Positions 12,401-17,100 of a DNA stretch of 23,929 bases are shown here, in pieces. Position numbers and translations under genes: made by a program. Every line of letters begins with the position of its first letter. The first letter of the stretch is position 1. The stretch is from positions 1 through 23,929 of the IMG/VR virus record IMGVR_UViG_3300047562_000521; one strand, given 5' to 3'. The notes beneath the pieces were generated by a model. That model saw only the letters and a program-made list of their open reading frames with translations. It was not told the origin of the DNA and searched no databases. The stretch comes from a virus.

Positions 12401-14186
12401 GAGATTGGTTAATAGCAGTTTTTTCCTGACTTTTAACCCAATTAGTTCCGTTAAAATGATACATCTTACCAGCATTGAGTTTTCCTCGTCTAACTAAAAC
12501 ACACTCATTAATTACTGAATTAGAATCACTTGTTTCTTTAAGATTAATTTGTCTACGACCGTTATGAGTAATAAAGTTTACTTCATAAATTCTATTATTG
12601 GCTAATCCGTCGGTATCTGCTGTAACAAGCACTCTTGCTCCTTGAAACAAGAATTCGCCGTCAATATTATAACCTAAACTTCCTTCAACATTAGAAAACA
12701 CATCAGTAGTAAAATTATCAATATAGTCAACTGTAGTCTTTGCTGTTGTACCGTGATTGTATAATTTTATATTAGGATGAAATTCAATAATAGGACGCTT
12801 TGCTCTTGATGCTTCAGCAGCATCAAAGTCACTTCCTCTTCTTCTATAAGCATATTCTAATACGCTTCTATGAAACCATCTATTGTAACGACTCCAGGGA
12901 TTTGAATCTTTACTATTTCTACTAATAGTAATATAATCTTTATATCCGGGATATTGGCTAGCATCATCAAAAGGTTGTGTGTCAAAACCTTCGTTATCAA
13001 AAAGTATTTCAGGTGTATCTGATGTTAATGCTGGCGGAACAAGATCACTAAACTTAATTAAAGTAATTTCTTTACCAACACCTTCAACTAACCAAGTTCC
13101 TTCGGCATACTTGGGACTTTCAACTTGGCCTAGAAACTCAACTACTAGACCGTTGGTAAATTCAACTCCATTAGCACTAGTATATGTTTTCTTTCCAAGA
13201 ATTTCTTTTTCGATATCTATAAATGTGTTAGAATCAATGTCAGCAATAATAAAGCGTCCTAGCCTATTAGGATCTTTGTCGCTTTGATAGAATAACATAT
13301 CTGGAGCATCAAGAGGCACTTCAAATGTTAGTGTTCCTCTTTTCACACCATTATTAGTAATACCATTATTGTATACTAAAGAATCAATATCTGCATTTTC
13401 ATCGATCAATTCCCAATCCTGACTATCAGTATCAATACTACTTCCGTCTGGAGAAATATCAGTTAACGCTTTCCATAATTTTCCATTGAAGACAACTAGT
13501 TCACCTGGACGATATGCTTTGTCAGGATTATAAATTAAAGATCCTGTATCATAATGTGTTCTAATAGTAAATGCTTCTGTTGCATTAACTTCGAACTTGT
13601 ATGTTTGTCCTCTGTATAAAGTTAACGCAGGATTATTTGTTGCACCGTCTGGTGTAAAAATCCAACTAGAGCCAATTGAAGTTCTAACTTTGTATGTGCT
13701 TGTTACAGAAGACGCTTGTCCTTGGACCGGTATGCTAGGTGGTCCTGAAGGAACCCAAAAATATTCTCTGTAGTTTGTAAACTTATCCCAACTAATTGGA
13801 GGATTCCAAGAATAATGTTCTTGTTTGTTTAACTTATCATCTCTCTCAATATTGTTTCCAAAGAATTTTAAAATGTTTTTTAAATCAAGATAATCATAAA
13901 ACTTTTTAATTTCTTGATCTTGCTCAACTGTAACACCTGGTTCTAACTGATATCTACTTCTTAGTGTCGCATCTGAGTCAAGATAAATGTCTTTTCCGTT
14001 ATAGGTTTTACCGTAACGTCTACCTATATATCCAACAAGTTTGTCAACAACACCTGGTTGTACTAATGGATCAACAACACCTGAAAGAAATTTTTGATTT
14101 GTATCAGTTCTAAAGACATTGGGTAGAAAGTCGCTAGACTTTCTAATAGGAACTTGACTTTTTGGAAAAACTTTTTTATCGGCCAT
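435..14186 (-). CDS. Giant modular virion protein, 4583 aa, probable outer baseplate/host-contact protein
   Basis: One unbroken frame encodes a protein of roughly 500 kDa. Visible regions, in order: a conserved N-terminus (residues 1-150) with QVPIRKSSDFLPNVFRTDTN, PLVQPGVV and YREYFWVPSGPP; a beta domain (~170-310) interrupted by a carbohydrate-binding-like module (219-263); a Trp-rich block (~1155-1210, CPWECLGFSEQPDWW); two further modules (1457-1499 and 1713-1756); an FG-GAP-type beta-propeller (~2166-2745) holding three modules; a W/G-rich block near 2810-2900; G-x-G-Y repeats (~3148-3196 and 3500-3563); a conserved stretch with VKPYRTTVREYV near 3430; and DGST-type beta repeats to the C-terminus. 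The N-terminus and mosaic layout match the very large structural proteins encoded after gp6 in marine T4-like phages. The start overlaps the gp6 stop (TAATG) with no strong ribosome binding site, so translational coupling is likely. No catalytic motif was recognised. The role in the outer baseplate or fibres is inferred from position. Confidence 0.85.
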   Translation of the reverse strand: MADKKVFPKSQVPIRKSSDFLPNVFRTDTNQKFLSGVVDPLVQPGVVDKLVGYIGRRYGKTYNGKDIYLDSDATLRSRYQLEPGVTVEQDQEIKKFYDYLDLKNILKFFGNNIERDDKLNKQEHYSWNPPISWDKFTNYREYFWVPSGPPSIPVQGQASSVTSTYKVRTSIGSSWIFTPDGATNNPALTLYRGQTYKFEVNATEAFTIRTHYDTGSLIYNPDKAYRPGELVVFNGKLWKALTDISPDGSSIDTDSQDWELIDENADIDSLVYNNGITNNGVKRGTLTFEVPLDAPDMLFYQSDKDPNRLGRFIIADIDSNTFIDIEKEILGKKTYTSANGVEFTNGLVVEFLGQVESPKYAEGTWLVEGVGKEITLIKFSDLVPPALTSDTPEILFDNEGFDTQPFDDASQYPGYKDYITISRNSKDSNPWSRYNRWFHRSVLEYAYRRRGSDFDAAEASRAKRPIIEFHPNIKLYNHGTTAKTTVDYIDNFTTDVFSNVEGSLGYNIDGEFLFQGARVLVTADTDGLANNRIYEVNFITHNGRRQINLKETSDSNSVINECVLVRRGKLNAGKMYHFNGTNWVKSQEKTAINQSPLFDVFDSNGVSFSDEETYPVTTFLGTKILSYKEGSGRVDAELGFQLSYLNIDNVGDILFNWHLDSDSFQYTLQQDTINVNVSKGFIKINDSYDNGWIKTSYDFLQPIIDSVVVTETTNLIDFKTIDWSKTTSNLKIVFYVNGVKTDLTYTLQGSVFVFDKTFNEKDVVVIKVVDDVEPDNGYYEIPVGLEKNPLNEPVKEFTLGQAIDHVSTALEFNSDFSGSLPGVSNLRDISDYQVHAKRFLKHSGIAAASIALLNDKEINLVKSLQFSKKSYSVFKDNFIKKAAEIDFQNINADFVDDIITELTRTKTIDSPFADSDMIGAGAYTSIDYVVEDTGIKTFSLSQPFGLDTLSRRAVYVYKNNLQLLHGRDYEFNSTFGFIILKIDLVENDQIQIREYVSTAFSHIPPTPTSMGLYKKYTPMKFVDDTYTEPQEVIQGHDGSITIAYGDFRDDLLLELEYRIYNNIKQEYNPQVSDIDDIVGGYYENANYNQKDLTDIISQEFLKWVANTNLGYTVNSFFDSENPFTYTYSNMTDPTNSENLLGYWRGVYKYFYDTDRPHRCPWECLGFSEQPDWWESEYGPAPYTSGNLILWEDIRDGIIRHGERAGTYPRYARSSIMSHIPVNADGELIDPLTSGLAQNFTLINNKGSFRLGDIGPVEYAWRSSSEYPFAFVMALCLVKPFEFVIANFDRSKTVSNILDQIVDNETKTFLTISDLELPIAGQKLKSGLSFYVAAYAKSKGKPVSEAQDMLSNLNVRLSNRLSGFVDKDQQKYLLDSKNPNSTSSSTFIPPENYNIIFNVSSPISSLTYSGVILEKTTTGFVVNGYDDINPYFNYYPPIPNQKDPTISVGGVSASFVVWEENKTYNNGSIVEYRNDYWRANKTHTGTNEFDKNNWQKLAELPLEGAAVAQRRRNFNTTVIRRLSYGDEFNSIQGVVDFLLGYQEFLKANGFVFNNYDNRNQVVQDWTTSCKEFMFWTRHNWAVGSLITLSPGAEKLQIEIPVGVADNILNSFYDYNVLTGDGQPIDPKNIDVSRDFQKFVITTVDTTKGIYYLKLNYVLKEHVALFDDRTVFNDIIFDKSTGYRQERIKVQGFRTVDWDGDYTSPGFLFDNVQIATWSPFTNYKLGDIIAYRSGNYTSRYNHTSGELFDDEDWTILDSTPEKQLIANYDYRINQIEDYFDVASEGLGQSQRDLARHTVGYQKRDYLESLAEDPVTQFQLYQGFIREKGSNNAVTKLFNKLSGSGSASVELDEEWAFKVGTLGGTAQSKNIELKLQTDKFTINPQPVIITEEKGTFIDRYYRVNKSDFVYAPVPYTNNIHPTNYESAPFKTAGYVKLGQTDYIIKTKEQLTSIAVTSLIDNDHIWVTFNGPSWTVLRTNIAYDLPISTVTVDNLSVTIGFTKRHNLEVDDYIGLKGIDTKIDGVWKITSADSFSLVVTVTERPTNVEFVESQLSYPFVFAEARFSDYESITPEHLALLQNGSKLWIDNNGTDKWEVVEKNKSYSAKEITTYGLQDPSRAGQKVVYSDILKQTLVGLPDNGYVISYVETSAGLGLRQILEPNSDFVDATVGTFGDEIAISPDSKWLAVGSPIASGVTSYYQGSFDPTATYAPNDIVLHDGKLWKAKVAVVGDGSTINVYSDDWEYVRNISASSSGTDSGFTYQGMITLYEWAANQWNLRYNFISPRPAYDERFGHKIQIAKNGDQYHMAVSAPGSLFGKGRVYLYTYTVSDGWQLDENENYKGPYDNDPSKFYPVNSIVFYDGKLWKAVTDTYGDGSTISIDSEAWIQLDRVSTSASLPQSIALDDDGSSLYAGLLTPDQVAEIVMEGFEFGTTLSMNYDGSVLAVGAPEADGQYFPNYKGIWKPDYEYIQGDVVKWEDRYHILANIGADPVADGSTIRSYNQVPSSGYPWVDHGDSTADISGKVYIYRRANAGYYELIQTVTADSLTDYSDIGTQDIATGDRFGHALALDYSGSVLVVSSPKADINFQNQGTAYVFEYDTDSTYKHYRIKQKLQSYDRFPNEYFGQDVCISPNSELIAVGANNSPFVLPAVFDSGETGFDDGKTTFKSYSGFAGSVYVFERKSTQYFLAEKLEANLSLNESFGHSISCTSDVIVVGSPDYIAPADHGIELAFEGPKVGMARMFKKSSTEKPLTVLGSQPATVDIEQLKRLALYDVDTDTKLQDVEIIDPAKMKILASAERELSFKVPYDPAVYTEGLDDGTTIVDPSIAWTTKNVGKLWWNISTAKWIDYEQGDIAYRTANWGKLAEGSTIDIYEWVESKFRPSEWAAVADTNEGLQAGISGQPLYPEDNVYSEKVLLNTNTGLPTETLYYFWVRNKLIAPDGVVGRSLSASSVSSLISDPGSVGTVYAAFIDSNKTLFYNYKSLVNSDYAILNAEYFNDKKSKNAIHNEYKLITEGVSDSLPPSQLENKWIDSLIGYDVQGNRIPDTNLPTKQKYGINYRPRQSMFVNKRNILKIVINNINTVLRKQAFADIIDYTTLNQIDEQPSEILKLYDTAVTNYIDLETVGTIRVRKAEIRANIIDGEINSIDVINPGFGYKIPPPIEFEGDGIGAEAVAVLDTQGRVSRINIVNSGRKYSYVIAKIREFSVLVETDSTANNNWSIYAWDDQRKSFYRSRSQAFNTTRYWSKVDWWKEGYSSSDRIVKEINSVYQEPAISVQVGDIIQIKEYGSGGWAVFKKIDDSGNTLLENYELVGRKNGTIQFSDLLYDTNTSGIGYDIVDSFDAGLYDKEVANELRNILKAVKEDIFVGDYAVEWNKLFFTCIRYVFTEQTYVDWAFKTSFLNATHDVGELRQRVNYKSDGLTYFLDYINEVKPYRTTVREYVSKYNKVDVSDTSVTDFDLPPAYSEIEGRITTVSENNELIQSYPYKYWLDNKGYSITDIVVSATGSGYTSPPVVAIIGDGTGAKAKAYISNGKVSGVLVTDPGSGYTKTPTVTLVGGNGSNTNKAKAVPILGSSKSRSFNLKMKFDRITKEGLYALYSYEQTFTATGTSAVFELNYPSTVDKSKIQIIRNGQLVLNNEYSVSLYKRSTDGFEQLKGKITFVQAPDAGDVIKITYEKNDEILDSVNRIRKYYAPSSGMKGTDLDQLMTGIDFGGVQVQGTTFDVTGGWDALPWFTDSWDSVEAAADYYVVCDGSTQVVALPYVPTDGQIITIYLRREGTEELPTIDQLQYSEGRPLPRTIRIDDPNYTDAWDSSNQTNPHAQMPTFVGDGSTNTIEIGRYISTNTGDILIFRPVESDGSVTITDPNLVDTAITGGSLSQIDGAYATATGITAEEIVIEGGKFVSPDQVPATEENIPGQVLDSLSIKVYQTTGTGAAPIQSKVLYSDGTTLLYGVGQNIVENNSVIIYVDGQKVEPINYVVNVNDNSIEFNSAPPLGQFIEILSVGIGGVQILDYQEFIADGDTNLFLTNASFTNTSSIYVTLNGVREDVGFINSTGVVDTPDRTLVQFGTTPARNDVIKILTFAASTDVDSTDVPIVRINRQEVEYDGSTRNIDLDNFVQLTRESAMSSIIVEVNDVKLIGVDTIYDVYDGTNLNFTLGLDPAEASGAILTNNIRVYLNGNLQTFIQDYVYNGTTKELTINASSISVGDVIKIENDLRSQYAVVGDNVVINPTVPLTSGDKIYITWFGEYPSLSIVSDRVKGGKVVYELPFVPLSTSYVWVYKNGQRLKQDVDYEVQLPRGVVKLNVESSDADEITITSFGKELYRLPSAFEINKDMLNVYRYNRYSANVDVKLAKNLMYYDTSITVTDGSLLAEPIRSRNIPGIVLINNERIEYMVKTGNVLTQLRRGSFGTAIAETHISGSLVIDVGAPEALPYNDSQERTDFVSDGSSLLIGPLDFVPPQSTTGTWYAGSIPSEYRRCDTVEVFAGGKRLRKTSLTVFDETLSANSPGADREIPAEFAVNGTDPYIRLTSALPAGTRIRIIRKLGQTWYDRGAATATSGVTLLENESAITKFIAAKSTRLPE
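450..3400 (-). repeat. C-terminal string of DGST-type beta-sandwich repeats in the giant protein
   Basis: The last ~1000 residues are a degenerate tandem array. Units tend to open with D-G-[ST]-[ST] followed by hydrophobic alternation, pass through a V-x-[VL]-N-G-x-x-[LQ] strand pair and end in a G-D-x-I-x-I strand. Openings are visible near residues 3600 (ATGTSAVFEL), 3748 (CDGSTQ), 3825 (GDGSTNT), 3941 (SDGTTLL), 4016 (ADGDTNL), 4103 (YDGSTRN), 4146 (YDGTNLNF), 4256 and 4443 (SDGSSLL). Closing strands include GDVIKITYE, NDVIKILTF and GDVIKIEND. Similar F-x-G-D-G-S-T units are common in tail fibre and tail tip proteins. Near 4350-4420 the pattern is broken by a segment with NNERIEYMVKTGN and LRRGSFGT, a motif seen in other phage tail proteins. 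Copies are diverged, so the array is old. The span given is approximate. Confidence 0.65.
3498..3690 (-). repeat. G-S-G-Y-T repeat pair in the giant protein
   Basis: Residues ~3500-3563 contain two units starting GSGYTSPPVV and GSGYTKTPTV, separated by GDGTGAKAKAYI and a G-K-V-S-G-V-L-V strand. The pattern is G-x-G-Y-x-x-P-P-x-[VI], then GDGxGAxAxA, then xGxVxxIxVxxxG. It recurs, more diverged, at residues ~3148-3196 (4600-4745). Such units occur in many phage and marine surface proteins and are probably small beta domains. No activity can be assigned. Confidence 0.6.
4600..4745 (-). repeat. Second, diverged G-x-G-Y repeat unit in the giant protein
   Basis: Residues ~3148-3196 read NPGFGYKIPPPIEF, then GDGIGAEAVAVL, then a G-R-V-S-R-I-N-I-V strand and NSGRKYSYV. 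This matches, position by position, the unit at 3498-3690, about 350 residues further on. The second half has lost the canonical G-Y-T (RKYSY in its place). It is probably the same small beta fold duplicated within the protein. Confidence 0.55.
6650..6825 (-). repeat. Carbohydrate-binding-like W/Y module 6, inserted in the propeller (residues 2455-2512)
   Basis: The module begins YKGIWKPDYEYIQGDVVKWE (W2459) with DRYHILANIG, then DGSTIRSYNQVPSSGYPW (W2507). It is longer than modules 4 and 5, with extra residues between the two halves. It sits between AVGAPEADG and GKVYIYRR, again splitting a single propeller blade at the same topological position as module 4. Confidence 0.5.
7025..7180 (-). 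repeat. Carbohydrate-binding-like W/Y module 5, inserted in the propeller (residues 2336-2388)
   Basis: The module begins YKGPYDNDPSKFYPVNSIVF and continues with YDGKLWKAVTDTYGDGSTIS to SEAWIQL. W2362 and W2382 are 20 residues apart. It follows the closing strand GRVYLYTY of the second propeller blade. It is closest to module 4 in protein sequence and identical to module 1 over 19 bases at the GKLWKA core. Confidence 0.55.
7096..7114 (+). repeat. 19-base direct repeat GCTTTCCATAATTTTCCAT, copy in module 5
   Basis: Identical to 13468-13486 (module 1) and 18 of 19 bases to 7525-7543 (module 4, GCCTTCCATAATTTTCCAT). On the coding strand it encodes GKLWKA. Identity at synonymous positions across copies 6.4 kb apart suggests fairly recent duplication, gene conversion or recombination between modules, since most other repeats in this gene have diverged. 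Confidence 0.7.
7458..7595 (-). repeat. Carbohydrate-binding-like W/Y module 4, inserted in the propeller (residues 2198-2243)
   Basis: The module begins FDPTATYAPNDIVLHDGKLW (W2219) and ends in GDGSTINVYSDDWEYV (W2239). It lies between the AVGSP turn of the first propeller blade and the closing strand QGMITLYEW of the same blade, so it splits the blade. It shares GKLWKA, DGSTI and the 20-residue W-W spacing with module 5, and 18 of 19 core bases with modules 1 and 5. Confidence 0.55.
7525..7543 (+). repeat. 19-base repeat, copy in module 4 (one mismatch)
   Basis: GCCTTCCATAATTTTCCAT differs by one base (AAG for AAA in the Lys codon) from the copies at 7096-7114 and 13468-13486. It lies 429 bases from the module 5 copy, in the same orientation and reading frame. 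Confidence 0.7.
8920..9050 (-). repeat. Carbohydrate-binding-like W/Y module 3 (residues 1713-1756)
   Basis: The module begins WSPFTNYKLGDIIAYRSGNY (W1715) and ends DDEDWTILD (W1751). This is the most typical Y-x-x-G-D-x-[IV]-x-Y-x-[GS]-x-x-Y pattern of the six. It follows a beta segment with VDWDGDYTSPGFLFDNVQ, so it may also be an insertion. Sugar binding is inferred. Confidence 0.5.
9690..9818 (-). repeat. Carbohydrate-binding-like W/Y module 2 (residues 1457-1499)
   Basis: The module begins WEENKTYNNGSIVEYRNDYW and ends NNWQKLAELP. It has the same W-x-x-x-x-x-Y-x-x-G-x-x-V-x-Y-x-x-x-Y-W layout as CBM5/12-type domains, with HTGTNEFDKNNW in the closing half. It is more diverged from modules 1, 4 and 5 and lacks the DGST segment. 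Sugar binding is inferred. Confidence 0.5.
13400..13532 (-). repeat. Carbohydrate-binding-like W/Y module 1 (residues 219-263)
   Basis: The module begins YNPDKAYRPGELVVFNGKLW and ends SQDWELIDE. The layout Y-x-x-G-x-x-V-x-x-x-G-[KNR]-x-[WY] followed by a terminal W resembles small chitin/cellulose-binding domains (CBM5/12-like). W238 and W258 are exactly 20 residues apart, as in modules 4 and 5. It interrupts a beta domain that starts with LTLYRGQTYKFEVN and resumes at residue ~270 with RGTLTFEVPLDAPDMLFY. Carbohydrate binding is inferred from the pattern only. Confidence 0.55.
13468..13486 (+). repeat. 19-base repeat, copy in module 1
   Basis: GCTTTCCATAATTTTCCAT is identical to the copy at 7096-7114, 6372 bases away, in the same frame of the same gene. 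It encodes the GKLWKA core of the first carbohydrate-binding-like module. Confidence 0.7.
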
Positions 14187-17100
14187 TATGTGTTACTCAC
14201 TACTGAATTTGCACCAGCTCTAATTTCAGCAGCGGTAATGGATGTAACAATTTCGATATCGTCAACTGTAGCACCACTTACAAAAATTTCATCTGGCTTA
14301 CTTTGAATTTCAAATAAACTTCCAAATACTTGATTACTTTGTTTTGGTAGGATCACAAAGTTAGTAACATCTGGAGAAACTGAATTTACAACATATGTTG
14401 ATAATTCACTTAGATAAAATCTATCACCGAAGTCCCAGTTATTAACACTAAAGAATTGGTTAACGGCATTTATTATTCGCACCTTTAAGTTATTGTCATT
14501 GATTGACTTACCTGGATTTTTAACTACTTTAAATTGTGCTTGTAATTTTTCAGGAGCAGATGCGCCAAATAATACTTTGTATTGAACAGGATGATAAATT
14601 ATTTCATCGCTGATTGCTTTAATTTCGTTTAGTCCACCACCAAAATCAATTCTTAAAGAATCTGAATCAGGTCTTTGTGGCTCTGTAGTTGTAAACCCTG
14701 CAAGATAATTTCTAAAATCAGTATCATATGATCTAGTTAAAATAAACAAATCAATAATATTAGTAACACTAGGATCAATTCTTCTATCTTCGCTGGCGGC
14801 GTGAGTATATTGGAATTTGATATTCCTTCTGCCGATCACTGCCTTATAAGAACTTTCAAGGTCAAGTGTGTTAGTTGTTTTGTTTACGCTCTTTACGATA
14901 TCCTCGTTAGCATCATAAAAGTACAACAACTGTCCGTCATCATAATTATTAAGCACTGCTTGTGATTCTCGTGGTAAAATTAATATAGTGTCGTTAGAAT
15001 TATCAATTAAATTGTACACCGAAGTGCCGTACTCGTCTTTAACTTCTTCAAAGAAAAGATAGTTTAAATCAAGGTCTGGTCCAACGATTGTTTCAAATGC
15101 TTCTGGATTATCGATAACTCCATCATCGTCTGTGCTTTCGTAACCGTCGTCGTATTTGATAGTGTCAGACACTTCAAAATCATAATCAGATATTAAAGAT
15201 TCAATACCATCACTACCTGTATTAATTCCTAAAATTCTAATTGTATCTTTTGCAAGTTTTCCAGTTACATTATTGTATGCTTTTTCGTTTTTATCAAAGT
15301 AAAAACGATTTTGATCAATACTACCAAACACATAGTCTAACTTTCTAATTCTTACAACGTAACGATCGTTGTCTTTTACAAATGCAACAATCCAGGATGC
15401 ATCTAAATTCACACTTGTTGTATCGCCTGCTTTACCTAAACTAAATGCAGAAGTCAAATCAATGTTTTGACTTTGAATAATTTTCCAACTAGCAGATACT
15501 GGGTCATATCTTAAACCAAAGTTTAAACTTGAAAATGCTTGATTAACAATTTCTGTTTCAATTGAACTAGCAATGTCAGTTACAAATTTAGGCACAATAC
15601 GTCTTGCAATAGCACCTGACGGAATATTATCATTAAATGTAACTGGACCTAATCCGCTAGTTAAAGGACCTCTTCCTGCGTTAGTACCATCACCAACTAC
15701 ATTAACTACCTTAGTCCACAAATATGATCTTTGTGCAGGATCTGTTGTATCTTCGTCAACAAGTTTTCCTTTTTTAAATGCCTTTCCGCTAGGAGCAACA
15801 AATTTAATATTTGCACCTGGCTGTAGATATTTTAAGTTATTTGTTGCATAGTTTGAAACTTTTAACAATGAACTGTCAACTGAATTTTTAAAATAACCTG
15901 TTCCTATGTTAACGTCATTGGTAACTGCTTCCCATACTGTAGTTGTTTCTGTAAACAACACTTTTTCAAACTTGGTTAGATAAAAATTATAAACGTCTGT
16001 ATCATCAAAAACTTTTTCAACATAACGCTTAACAAAATTAATAATGTCTGTTCTATTTGTAAATTTAAATGTTAAATTACGTTCGCCTTCTTCTTTAAAA
16101 ATATAACCGTCAGTAGCAAATACATTTACAGCACTATACTTTCCGCTGGCATCAATGATATCTAAATTCCTACTAATACCGCTAGATGTTCTGTTTACTG
16201 CTTTTACTTTTAAAATATTCTGTGAAGTTGATAGTGGAGCAAGATTATAATCTTCTCCCGTAATCATTCTATTCTGTGTATAATATTGTGCAGGAGCATT
16301 CTGTCTGATAGTATCAATATCTTCAGCGGCAGCCGCACTTGAAACTGTATATTGCAAACCTAAGGTAATACTTAATGTATGACGCTGTCCTACTTTGTTA
16401 ACGTACGGAACACTAATACTGATACCTCTCATTTCATTAGGTGTAATACTATATTGTAATCCGTTACTAACTCTGTAATATGTTCTAAAACTTCCTTGTG
16501 GTAAATTTCCATAAACACCATCAGCAAACACTAGATCAATTCTATCGTTCTCTCTAGTTTCAACAGCATAGATATCTCTTAAATCTCCAACAACACTGTT
16601 GTATGCAATATTGTTTCCTGACAATGTTGAGACTTTTGCCCATTCAGACTGTTGAACACCATCTGCCGACATTGCGAATAACCACACATCATTATTGTTA
16701 ATGTTTTGACTTTCAACTTCAACACGCTCATTTGTAGTTGGAACATCAATTGTAAAATCTGCAAGTTCTAAACTTCCTTGCTTGAACATTAAAAAGAACC
16801 CGGTGTTATTACTTGCAGGTCCTTGACCGTCTTGACGGTAAACAAATCCTAGTTGATTACCTGGTGTAGGTGCTTCTTCATAAATTTCTTCAGCATCTTT
16901 AAACGCAGTAGATAATAATTCAAAAGCCATATTTCTTCCAGCAACTGATTTAGTGAAACTAAAGATAGGAACATCATCTGAAATTGATTTAAATCTGTAT
17001 TGTTCGGTAGGAACACTTTGAACAATTGCTGATCCTTGACTTCTACCAAATTCTGTATTATCGCTCATAGCAGCATTTAACACAAGAATAAATTGTTCTG

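Noticed and set aside
12979-13287. Plus-strand 102-codon open frame inside the giant gene
   Set aside because: It is antisense to coding sequence, Ser/Pro-rich and without recognisable motifs; such shadows are common in long A+T-rich genes.
435-14186. The giant frame as two or more genes joined by assembly error
   Set aside because: The frame stays open for 4583 codons, repeats from distant parts are related, and single giant proteins after gp6 are usual in marine T4-like phages.
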